A stretch of 41,438 nucleotides of DNA from Citrobacter braakii. Its GTDB lineage: Bacteria > Pseudomonadota > Gammaproteobacteria > Enterobacterales > Enterobacteriaceae. Positions 30,701 through 37,545 of the stretch are shown here, one piece after another (position 1 is the first letter of the stretch; the number at the start of each line of letters is the position of its first letter). The notes under the pieces are model-generated. The model saw nothing but the letters and a program-made list of their open reading frames with translations, was not told the DNA's origin and searched no databases. Location of the stretch: assembly GCF_002075345.1 (NCBI RefSeq), contig NZ_NAEW01000024.1, positions 1 through 41,438 of the forward strand. The letters run 5' to 3'. Position numbers and translations under genes: made by a program.

Positions 30701-33700
30701 TACCTCCGTAATTGACGATCAGCCTGGCAATACAGCGCTGACCAACGGACAACTGACAAACGATGCGCAGCCTACGCTGAACGGCAAAGGCGAGATCGGC
30801 ACCATCATCACGATCCGTGATAACGGCGTCGCCATCGGTACAGCGCAGGTGGACGAGTCAGGCAACTGGCGCTTCACACCGGATGCACCACTGGGACAGG
30901 GACAACATATATTCACCACCGTTGCCACCGATCAGGCAGGTAACTCCGGCGGAGTATCATCATCGTTTACTATTGAGCTGGACTCAGTTGCCCCGTCAAT
31001 CCCGGTCATCAGCTCAGTTCAGGACAGCACCGCACCGACAACAGGCCCGATAACCAACGGGCAGACCACGAATGAATCCCGTCCGGCCCTGAGCGGCACC
31101 GGTGAAATTGGCGCGACCATTACCGTCCTGAGCGATGGTCAGCACATCGGCACCACCACCGTTGGGGCAAACGGCACCTGGAGCTTAACCCCAACGGATG
31201 CACTCAGTAACGGTCCGCATACGCTGACCGTCACCGCCACCGACAGCGCCGGTAATACCAGCCAGCCATCCAATAGCTTCGCGCTTATCGTGGATACCGT
31301 GTTGCCTGGTACGCCAGCGATTACTCAGGTTGCAGATGATGTCGGCCCGCTGATCGGTAATCTGAACAACGGTCAGGCCACGAACGATCCACTCCCGACG
31401 CTAAGCGGCACGGCTGAAGCCAATGCCACGGTAAGAGTTTACGATAACGGATCGTTTATCGGCTTTACCTCAGCAGATGGCACGGGCGCCTGGAGCTTCA
31501 CGCCAGGAACAGAGCTCGGCAACGGTAACCACGCGCTGACAGTGACAGCCACCGACGCTGCCGGAAACGTCAGCCCCACGTCCGCTGGATTTAACATCGT
31601 TGTTGATACCGTCGCCCCGCTTGCGCCAACGATTATCCAGGCTTTTGATGACGTGCTACCGGGAACCGGAACGCTGTCGAGCGGGGCCTTTACCAACGAC
31701 ACCCGTCCCGTACTCAACGGCTCGGCGGAAGCCGGTGCCCGGGTAGCCATCTACGATAATGGCACACTGCTGGCAACGGTAACTGCGGCGATAGACGGCA
31801 CCTGGGAATATCTGCCTGCCGCGCTGGGTAACGGTCAGCATGTGTTTACCGCTATCGCCACCGATGCCGCCGGAAACGTAAGTCCCACCTCCGGCGGGTT
31901 TATTATTAATGTCGACACCATTGCGCCATCCGCCCCGCTGCTGGTCTCAGTGGTGGATGATATCGCAGGCGGCGTGTTCAATGCGGCACTCAACAACGGA
32001 CAACTGACCAACGATGCGCGCCCGACGCTGAACGGTACCGCCGAGGCAGGCAGCACCGTCAGCATCTATGATGGAAGCACCCTGCTGGGTACGGCGCTGG
32101 TGCAAAATAATAACAGTTGGTCGTTTACCCCAACTACGCCGCTGACGAATGGATCGCACACCTTCACCGTCACCGCAACAGATGCGGCGGGCAACACCAG
32201 CAGTGCGACGGCCGGCTTTAGCGTGGTGGTCGACACCACGGCGCCGACTCGGCCTTCAATCAGCAGCATTATTGACGACGTCGGGCCAAACACCGGGGCG
32301 ATTGGCGCTAATCAGCCAACCAACGACGCACGCCCAACGTTAAGCGGCACCACAGAAGCCAACGCGCGGGTCGATATTTACGATAACGGCAGCTTTATCA
32401 TCAGCGTGACAGCGGACGGCAGCGGCAACTGGAGTTACACCCCAACCACCGCGCTGGCACAAGGTACCCACTCCTTTACCATCACCGCAACGGACAGTGC
32501 GGGTAATACCAGTGGCATATCGTCTGCGGCAGCGATCGTGGTCGATACCGTCGCCCCGGGCATTCCTACAGGGCTGGCGGTAAACGCCAACGGTACCACG
32601 CTCACCGGCGTTGCCGAGCCAAACAGCACGGTCATTATTACCTCCAGCGGTGGAACGGTGCTCGGCACGGCAACCGCCAACGCCTCCGGTAATTTCACCT
32701 TCACGCTGAACCCACCGCAAATCAGTGGGCAAACGCTGCAGGTCAGCGCCCAGGATGCCGCAGGCAACATCGGCACGGCGGGTAACGTTCTGGCACCGTT
32801 TACTGGCGTACCGCCTGCGCCGGTTATTGCCACCGTTCTCGATGACGTCGGTACGATCACGGGGCCCGTCGCCCCCGGCAAAACAACCAATGATACGCTG
32901 CCAACGCTCAGCGGAACGGCGCAGGCTAACGCCATCGTCAGCCTGTACAACAACGGCGTGCTAATGGGCACCACGACCGCAGACGGTAACGGGATCTGGA
33001 GCTTTACCCCATCCGGGGCGCTCAGCGAAGGTAACCACGCGTTTACCGCCACTGCAACAAACGCCAACGGCGCAAGCGGGTTGTCCAGTTCGTTCAGCGT
33101 GATTGTGGACACCACGCCACCGACCGCGCCAACGATACTGATCAGCGCCGATGGCGGCACCGTCAGCGGCGTCGCCGAAGCGGGAAGCACGGTCACTATC
33201 TCCCTGCCCGGCGGCACCAGCGTGACGGCAATCGCCAACAGCAGCGGTGTCTACAGCGTCAACCTGCCGGTTCGCCAGATTGAAGGCCAGTCGCTGTCCG
33301 CCACAGCGACCGATGCGGCGGGCAATACCTCATCGCCGACAAGCGCTATCGCACCGGTATTGCCACTGCTGGCTGAAGACAACGTCACCAGCCTGCCTCT
33401 GCAAACCGATGTTATCGTCAGCACCGATCATCAAAGCGATTATGGTTTCCTGCTGGTTAATGCCTTGGGGAATGTCGCCAACGTGCTGGGGAACGATACG
33501 GCAAGCGTTAATTTCAGCATCGCTTCTGGCGGCAGCGGGTCCATTACGATCAATGCCGCCGCGACCGGCGTGGTGCTGTCGCTGTTAAACACGCTTGAAG
33601 TCGTTATCCAGCGCTTTGACACCGGGCTGAATGCCTGGGTAACGGTGGTGGATACCGGGAAACCAGACTTCGCCAGCCTGCTCACCCTGGGCGCCTCGGG

Positions 33701-36035
33701 CGTAACGCTCAATTACGGCGGACTGACTGGCGGTGATTACCGCGTGGTCAGTTACAACACCAACCTGCTGGCGACCGGGGCATACACCAGCCTTGATGTC
33801 TCAGTGGTAAAAGCCAGCGCAGGGACCATCATCGGCGGTACCACGGAATCCGGGAACATCATCACGGATACCGATCCCGCCAACGGGCAGGATAATGCGC
33901 CTTCCGGCACGCTGGTCACCGCCATCACCGACGGTAACGGCAACGTCGTGAATATCCCGGCGGGCGGCATTGATGTTCAGGGAAAATACGGCATCCTGCA
34001 TATCAATCAGAACGGTAGCTACACCTATACTCTGACCAATACGTCAATCTCAGTGTATGGACGTTCCGAAAGCTTCACCTACACGCTGACGCATGGCAGC
34101 GATCACTCCTCGGCAAAACTGGTGGTAACGCTCGGTCAGGCCCCAACCACCAGCACGGTAACCGCGGCAGACGATGCAGCAGTGCTGACTTACGGAACGC
34201 AGGTCATCGCGGTTGACCACTTGCCTTCACAACAAACCGGCTTCACGCTCGCCAGCGTCGGACTCGGCAATGTGCTGGACGTCAGTCTGGTCAACGGTCT
34301 GACTAACCCGATTAAGTTCAACGTTGACGATGGCGCAACCCGCACGCTGACCGTACAGGCTAATGTTCTCGGCGTGACGCTTGGCGGCTTCGATCTCTAT
34401 GTTTATCGCTTCAACGAGTCAATTCAGCAGTATGAGCAGTACCGGGTACAGCCAAACTGGGTCACTGCCCTACTGGGCGGAAGTTCGTCAGCGTATACCA
34501 TTACGCTACCGGGTGGCGATTATCTGTTCCTGCTTAACGCTTCCGGCGGCCTGACGCTGCTGACCAGCTATACCCTGAATATTCAGGCCGATCACACCTA
34601 CGCCGTCGACAGCCTGAGTGCGACAACCAATGGCAATCTGCTGGTCAACGACTCGGCTCCGGCCAATACCGTTATCACCGAAGTAAACGGTATCGTCGTT
34701 AACGGGACGGGCACTACCACTATTAATGGGCAGTACGGCACGCTGACTATCGATGCGAAGGGGAACTACACCTACACGCTAAGAAGCGGACTGGGTGCCG
34801 ACGGTATCAACACCCCGGACAGCTTCGTGTATAAGGTAAGAGCACCAAACGGCGATACCGGCAGCGCCTCGCTGAATATCAAACCAACGCCGCAGCCGCT
34901 GGACGCCGTAAATGACGTCAGCAGCACGATGGCGGTCACCACGCAGGCGGACACCTCCAGATTGTTTGCTGACAACAGCGTCGGGAACGCCAGTTGGAAC
35001 GCCCAACTCCTTTCTCCCACCTCACAAAATGGCACTGGCGTCATTGAGGTCGCGACGGGAACGGCGGTGCAAAACGCCATACTGCATTTTAACGTTGCTT
35101 CAGGTCTGACGCTGGGCGGACTGACCGTCACCTGGGCGCTGTATGACAGCAACAACGTCAAGGTTGCCAGTAACTCATTCAACGGTGGATTGCTTATTGG
35201 CGGCAATATCGATATTGCCTTGGGGATCATGTTGCACCCCGGTAACTATCGACTCGACTACACCGGCAGCGTCGGGGCTTTAGGGCTGGGGAATATCACC
35301 ATCACCCCTAGCGTGAAAGGCACGATAATCGACCTGCAGAACGTCGAAACGTCCGCGGCAAACAGCGTCGCCGGCAACATTTATGACGGGGACCATATTG
35401 CCAGCGTGCATACCTTGCTGACGGTGAGCGGCACGGGCGGTAGCACCGCCACGCTGGATCCGCTGAGCAGCACGACCAGCGCCATCATTAACGGGTTGTA
35501 CGGCAAACTGACCATTGGCATTGATGGTCATTACACCTACGCCCTCAACAGCGATGTCTCACTTTCCACCATCCTCACCAAAGAGACATTTACTTACACC
35601 CTAAACGATCAGAATGGGCATACCGATACCGCTACGTTGACCATCAACATGAATCCGCAGGTTGTAAGCACCGTAGATGCCGATCGTTTTACCGGCAGTG
35701 TCTACGGCGATACGCTGATTTATCACCTGCTCAACGCCAACGACGCTACCGGTGGTAACGTTGGCAATGTTGGCGTTGGACCTACCGACAACTGGACCAA
35801 CTTCTCGCTGGCCCAGGGCGACAAAATCGATATCGGCGACCTGCTGGTGGGCTGGAACGGGCAGAACGCTACGCTCGGCAACTACCTCACCGTGACCACC
35901 AACGGTAACAACACGGTGATTGCCATCGACCGCGACGGTACGGGCAACACTTATCACTCAACCAATCTCATAACGCTGGAGAACGTACACACCACGCTCG
36001 ATGAGCTGGTGCAACAAAATCACATTGTGCCCTGA
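24723..36035 (+). CDS. bapA: Giant type I-secreted adhesin, BapA-like
   Basis: This single intact frame encodes 3,770 residues, similar in size to Salmonella BapA, a biofilm and host-colonisation adhesin. Residues 1-110 form the Bap/LapF-type N-terminal prefix domain, with no classical signal peptide. A hydrophobic glycine-rich segment (116-137) follows, then a Gly/Asn/Asp linker (136-207). About 27 bacterial Ig-like repeats fill 216-2880. Three larger related units (about 2880-3140, 3140-3390, 3390-3650) follow, each with a beta-rich part and a VCBS-like part reading GxYTYTL. The last 120 residues look like a type I secretion target (DADRFTGS to the end). No RTX nonapeptide array was noticed. 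The start at 24723 has AGGAG upstream. Secretion genes follow directly. Ligand and exact role here are inferred from Salmonella. Confidence 0.88.
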   Translation: MRLLAVVSKLTGVSTNVEASEVTLSSPSIVKLSVSREEVSQLTRVNQDLVVTLRSGETITIKNFYLGKGEAQNQLVLEDSNGALWWVQDTDGAFHFQHLDDLTPLMTAEGSHEGGAVWPWVLGGIAVAGGIGLAAGGGGGGGSDNNAGNGNAGNGSAGNGNAGNGNGSGGNGNGGNGNGNGNGNGNGNGNGNGNGDGDGDGDGDGGTPPTTTPNRPDVPVITSIIDNQDLITGPVNQQESTNDNTPTLQGTGPANATLHIFDNGVEIGQVTIDANGNWSFTPSSPLADGTHQFTVSASNGAGSSGMSDSWEIIVDSLAPDAPVVTQETDNVGSITGFIANNGVTDDATPTLTGTGEVGSFISISDNGILIGMVRVDDNGNWTFTPDIPLSDGVHNLTLTQTDAAGNVSAETRVPTFTVDTTPPAAAVISSVNPEGTTVTGSAEAGSLVIIIGSNNQVLGSTTVGQTGNFVIAISPSQTHGEALIAKIQDQAGNIGPDTSFNATNSGYPGVPVIVSIMDDFAPSTGPLSNNQATNDNTPTLSGTADANSTVNIYNNGVFVISVLADASGNWTWTSNTNLQDGLHAFTATATNQSGTGGMSPAFNISIDTQPPSPPDDLNVSADGTVVTGTTDPGNTVVITGSGGTQIGSGVAGTDGSFTITINPPQTNGETIEAIATDPAGNPSLPETALAPDITAPQPPTNLLVNGTGDQVTGKAEPNSTVNILDPDGNIIGTATADTDGDFTATLVPPQTNGETLTANATDTAGNKGDNASVTAPDTTAPDAPTGVTVAGDGGSVSGHAEAGSTVTVKDSNGNPIGIGQADSGGNFTVSIAPSQKNGETVKVTATDSSNNESQPTSALAPDITAPNQPVIIAVTDDVDDFTGPINNNGLTNDDKPKIEGIAEAGSRVKIYDNGTLLATVNADNNGNWNYTPTAALSQGAHVFTVTATDAANNTSSAASWKIIVDSIAPTVPVITLVNDDVGSITGNVANNGWVTNDNTPTLSGTGEPGSLVSLYDGSLLMTVILVDSSGTWSYTVPGNQVLSDRTHQFTVSATDAAGNVITSPTVVSVTVDTQPPGDPVILAATDDVGNAPIDLLSGSRSNDTLPELKGTGIAGSTITLYEGSTPIGSTTVLPAGTWSIQLSQPLSEGAHNLSAIATDAAGNASNAGNFTLTIDTTPPVAPVISSAEGLIGTNLQTLNNGSSTKSSNPELSGIGEPGAKITIYDNGGSIGTVTVQPDGTWTFTPTSLADGPHKFTATATDVAGNTGIPSASFTLTVDNTPPAQPAAPIITDDVAPVTGVVTNGNTNDTTPTFSGTGNVGDLITLYLAGTPPLQGTATVGADGTWSFTPSAPVAPGSYQVTLTATDPAGNVSLPSNAITLNIDTTPSAPPVISAANDNVGDATGDLAPDAVTDDTTPTIRGTGTDGDTITLYNGGTVIGTTTVAGGTWSITPGTALANGSYTLSATATDPAGNISSNSNSISFTVNNTKLTLPQVTDIQDNVGIFTGSLTSGSVTDDTSPTISGTGTPGSTVLIYEGSNPVATATVAANGTWSVDVPLTPNVTHTLTFGAVDAAGNSLAADNPLTLIVDTQPPATPTVTSVDPNGTLVSGTAEEGSTVIIRSGNTILGQGVADGSGNFAVTISPAQTTGQALNAIAQDPAGNQSDPTTFNAATSSVPHPPTLEIVDDIAPIMGVIGNGKTTNDTLPLLQGTATAGASVTIYQNGASIATITADAVSGAWSYQLPTALTNGITYNFTVSQTVDGTPSGLSPNYAITIDTTPPQVPTITSIIDDIAPGTGSLDKGQITNDSRPTFNGTGEAGATITLYDNGIAYATTTVNSNGFWSFTPTAPLGEGDHIFTARATDAAGNQGDPSGDFQIIVDTLVPNAPSIVTVTDNVGTTQILTSGQLTNDNTPTLAGVTEADSLVTIRDNGAVIGTTISDENGNWSFTPAPALGEGSHSLTATVTDGAGNISPATPPFVVVVDTLPPAAPTITSVIDDQPGNTALTNGQLTNDAQPTLNGKGEIGTIITIRDNGVAIGTAQVDESGNWRFTPDAPLGQGQHIFTTVATDQAGNSGGVSSSFTIELDSVAPSIPVISSVQDSTAPTTGPITNGQTTNESRPALSGTGEIGATITVLSDGQHIGTTTVGANGTWSLTPTDALSNGPHTLTVTATDSAGNTSQPSNSFALIVDTVLPGTPAITQVADDVGPLIGNLNNGQATNDPLPTLSGTAEANATVRVYDNGSFIGFTSADGTGAWSFTPGTELGNGNHALTVTATDAAGNVSPTSAGFNIVVDTVAPLAPTIIQAFDDVLPGTGTLSSGAFTNDTRPVLNGSAEAGARVAIYDNGTLLATVTAAIDGTWEYLPAALGNGQHVFTAIATDAAGNVSPTSGGFIINVDTIAPSAPLLVSVVDDIAGGVFNAALNNGQLTNDARPTLNGTAEAGSTVSIYDGSTLLGTALVQNNNSWSFTPTTPLTNGSHTFTVTATDAAGNTSSATAGFSVVVDTTAPTRPSISSIIDDVGPNTGAIGANQPTNDARPTLSGTTEANARVDIYDNGSFIISVTADGSGNWSYTPTTALAQGTHSFTITATDSAGNTSGISSAAAIVVDTVAPGIPTGLAVNANGTTLTGVAEPNSTVIITSSGGTVLGTATANASGNFTFTLNPPQISGQTLQVSAQDAAGNIGTAGNVLAPFTGVPPAPVIATVLDDVGTITGPVAPGKTTNDTLPTLSGTAQANAIVSLYNNGVLMGTTTADGNGIWSFTPSGALSEGNHAFTATATNANGASGLSSSFSVIVDTTPPTAPTILISADGGTVSGVAEAGSTVTISLPGGTSVTAIANSSGVYSVNLPVRQIEGQSLSATATDAAGNTSSPTSAIAPVLPLLAEDNVTSLPLQTDVIVSTDHQSDYGFLLVNALGNVANVLGNDTASVNFSIASGGSGSITINAAATGVVLSLLNTLEVVIQRFDTGLNAWVTVVDTGKPDFASLLTLGASGVTLNYGGLTGGDYRVVSYNTNLLATGAYTSLDVSVVKASAGTIIGGTTESGNIITDTDPANGQDNAPSGTLVTAITDGNGNVVNIPAGGIDVQGKYGILHINQNGSYTYTLTNTSISVYGRSESFTYTLTHGSDHSSAKLVVTLGQAPTTSTVTAADDAAVLTYGTQVIAVDHLPSQQTGFTLASVGLGNVLDVSLVNGLTNPIKFNVDDGATRTLTVQANVLGVTLGGFDLYVYRFNESIQQYEQYRVQPNWVTALLGGSSSAYTITLPGGDYLFLLNASGGLTLLTSYTLNIQADHTYAVDSLSATTNGNLLVNDSAPANTVITEVNGIVVNGTGTTTINGQYGTLTIDAKGNYTYTLRSGLGADGINTPDSFVYKVRAPNGDTGSASLNIKPTPQPLDAVNDVSSTMAVTTQADTSRLFADNSVGNASWNAQLLSPTSQNGTGVIEVATGTAVQNAILHFNVASGLTLGGLTVTWALYDSNNVKVASNSFNGGLLIGGNIDIALGIMLHPGNYRLDYTGSVGALGLGNITITPSVKGTIIDLQNVETSAANSVAGNIYDGDHIASVHTLLTVSGTGGSTATLDPLSSTTSAIINGLYGKLTIGIDGHYTYALNSDVSLSTILTKETFTYTLNDQNGHTDTATLTINMNPQVVSTVDADRFTGSVYGDTLIYHLLNANDATGGNVGNVGVGPTDNWTNFSLAQGDKIDIGDLLVGWNGQNATLGNYLTVTTNGNNTVIAIDRDGTGNTYHSTNLITLENVHTTLDELVQQNHIVP
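25161..25220 (+). repeat. 15-bp tandem repeat in the bapA linker
   Basis: Four adjacent copies of a 15-base unit start at 25161, 25176, 25191 and 25206 and encode AGNGN or AGNGS. The first three differ at one or two bases near the end of the unit; the fourth is more diverged. Changes in copy number would stay in frame. Confidence 0.9.
25251..25304 (+). repeat. GGTAAC hexanucleotide microsatellite in bapA
   Basis: Eight perfect GGTAAC units (25251-25298) and a ninth ending in T (25299-25304) encode a Gly-Asn run, followed by a related Gly-Asp run to about 25338. The unit is six bases, so slippage adds or removes two residues without breaking the frame. Confidence 0.93.
25365..33360 (+). repeat. 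Array of about 27 Ig-like repeats in bapA
   Basis: I count 27 repeats, most starting with a P-x-x-P-x-I type segment and containing TNDxTPTLSG and GTWSFTP-like strands, closed by ATDAAGN and VVDTxPP linkers. Twenty are long (about 95-100 residues) and seven are short (about 84 residues, lacking the DDVGxxTG-TND part): numbers 3, 5, 6, 7, 15, 25 and 27. The count is by eye. Confidence 0.85.
33361..35660 (+). repeat. Three large C-terminal repeat units in bapA
   Basis: Three units of about 250 residues begin near 33370, 34150 and 34900. Each has a variable beta-rich first half (related phrases such as LGNVxxV and LTGGDYR/LPGGDYL/LHPGNYR) and a second half with NGxYGxLxI-x-GxYTYTL. They differ from each other much more than the Ig-like repeats do. 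Confidence 0.75.
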
Positions 36036-36069
36036 AGCTAACGCATAACGTTAAAGCGCCATAACTACA

Positions 36070-36095
36070 GCCCCGGATGCCATGACGTCCGGGGC
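36070..36095. repeat. Hairpin between bapA and bapB
   Basis: An 8-bp G/C-rich stem (36070-36077 with 36088-36095) lies in the 100-base gap after bapA. It has no T run, so it is more likely a 3' stabiliser, a pause site or a REP-like unit than a full terminator. Confidence 0.6.
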
Positions 36096-36135
36096 AATAA
36101 CAGTCGTCGCTGCCGTATTTTGTAAGGGATAAACT

Positions 36136-37545
36136 ATGAGAAATGTCGCGCCTGTTGCCTTACTGCTGGCATTAACGCTCTGTACCCTGCGGGTGAATGC
36201 CGAAGATGAACCGCAAATTATTACGCCGGAAGGCCTGGCCACCAGCCAGATGCTGCCCTCGCTGGACGGCGCGGTTGCCGATCTGCCGCTGAGCGCCGCC
36301 GCCCCCGGCAGCCTGACGCTCAACGACGCGGTGAGTCGCGCCGTGAGCTGGCATCCTTCTATTCGTGAATCCATCGGCAAACTGCTCTCACAAAATGAGC
36401 AGATCGATGTGGCGAAATCAAAATATTACCCGCAGGTTTCTGCCGGGATGAATAACGGTTACAGCAATACTTACACCGATCACGGCTTTAGCCCGGCTCT
36501 GGTTATTTCAGTGTCGCAAATGCTGTACGACTTCGGCAAAGTGGCAAGCCAGGTCCGTGCTGAAACCGCCGGATCCGCACAACAGCAGGCGAATGTGTTA
36601 CTCAGTATTGATACCATCGCCCACGCAACCGCCAACGCGATAGTCCAGGTGCAGACGTGGCAGCAAATGGTGGACGCCGCCGAAGAGCAGCTCAGCGCCT
36701 TGAACGGTATTGGTCGGCTGACCCGTCAACGCAATGATGAAGGGGCAACCTCGCTATCCGACGTGGTGCAAACCGATGCGCGTATCGAGTCTGCACGTTC
36801 TCAGTTGGCGCAGTATCAGGCTAATCTCGACAGCAGCAAGGCAACGCTGATGAGCTTCCTCGGCTGGAACTCGCTTAACGGCATCAGCAACGAATTTCCG
36901 GTCAAACTGGACAGCAGTTGTGATGTGGTCAAACCGGACGATAAGCTGGTTCCTGCGGTGCTGGCGGCATGGGCGCAGGCGAATGTGGCACAGGCAAATC
37001 TCGATTACGCCAACGCGCAGATGACGCCCACTATCTCCCTCGAGCCGTCGGTTCAGCACTATCTCAACGACAAATACCCCAGCCATGAGGTGCTCGATAA
37101 AACCCAGTACTCCACGTGGGTAAAAGTCGAGATGCCGCTGTATCAGGGGGGCGGACTCACCGCCAGACGCAACGCCGCCAGTCACGCGGTGGAGTCTGCA
37201 CAGTACTCCATCCAGCGTACCCGACTTGAAGTACGGCAGAAATTACTGGAATCCCGCAGCCAGGCGATGAGCCTCGCCACTGCCCTGCAGATCCTGCGTC
37301 GCCAGCAACGGCTGAGTGAACAAACGCGCGAGCTGTATCAACAGCAGTATCTGGACCTCGGGTCACGCCCACTGCTCGACGTGCTTAACGCCGAGCAGGA
37401 GGTATATCAGGCCCGTTTTGCTGAACTCCAGACTCAAAACCAGCTGCGCCAGCTCCAGTTGAACTGCCTCTATAACACCGGATCGCTTCGCCAGGCGTTC
37501 GCCTTAAATAACCGCAGTATTCAATCGGTGGAGATAAAGCTATGA
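36136..37545 (+). CDS. bapB: TolC-family outer-membrane channel of the BapA exporter
   Basis: The 469-residue protein has a signal peptide ending near VNA (about residue 22) and the outer-membrane efflux protein repeats: long helical stretches and the motif YDFGK near residue 133 and YQGGG near 337, at the start of each barrel strand pair. It should form the outer-membrane pore of the BapA type I system, with BapC and BapD. AAGGGA precedes the ATG. Its stop overlaps the bapC start (ATGA). Confidence 0.9.
   Translation: MRNVAPVALLLALTLCTLRVNAEDEPQIITPEGLATSQMLPSLDGAVADLPLSAAAPGSLTLNDAVSRAVSWHPSIRESIGKLLSQNEQIDVAKSKYYPQVSAGMNNGYSNTYTDHGFSPALVISVSQMLYDFGKVASQVRAETAGSAQQQANVLLSIDTIAHATANAIVQVQTWQQMVDAAEEQLSALNGIGRLTRQRNDEGATSLSDVVQTDARIESARSQLAQYQANLDSSKATLMSFLGWNSLNGISNEFPVKLDSSCDVVKPDDKLVPAVLAAWAQANVAQANLDYANAQMTPTISLEPSVQHYLNDKYPSHEVLDKTQYSTWVKVEMPLYQGGGLTARRNAASHAVESAQYSIQRTRLEVRQKLLESRSQAMSLATALQILRRQQRLSEQTRELYQQQYLDLGSRPLLDVLNAEQEVYQARFAELQTQNQLRQLQLNCLYNTGSLRQAFALNNRSIQSVEIKL

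Noticed and set aside
26654-33238. Many open frames of 60-267 codons opposite or across the bapA Ig-like repeats
   Set aside because: They recur at the same place in each repeat, so they reflect the repeat unit and codon use rather than genes.
25365-33360. Possible CRISPR-like array
   Set aside because: The repeat period is about 250-300 bases, varies, and is continuous coding sequence for protein repeats; there are no short direct repeats with unique spacers.
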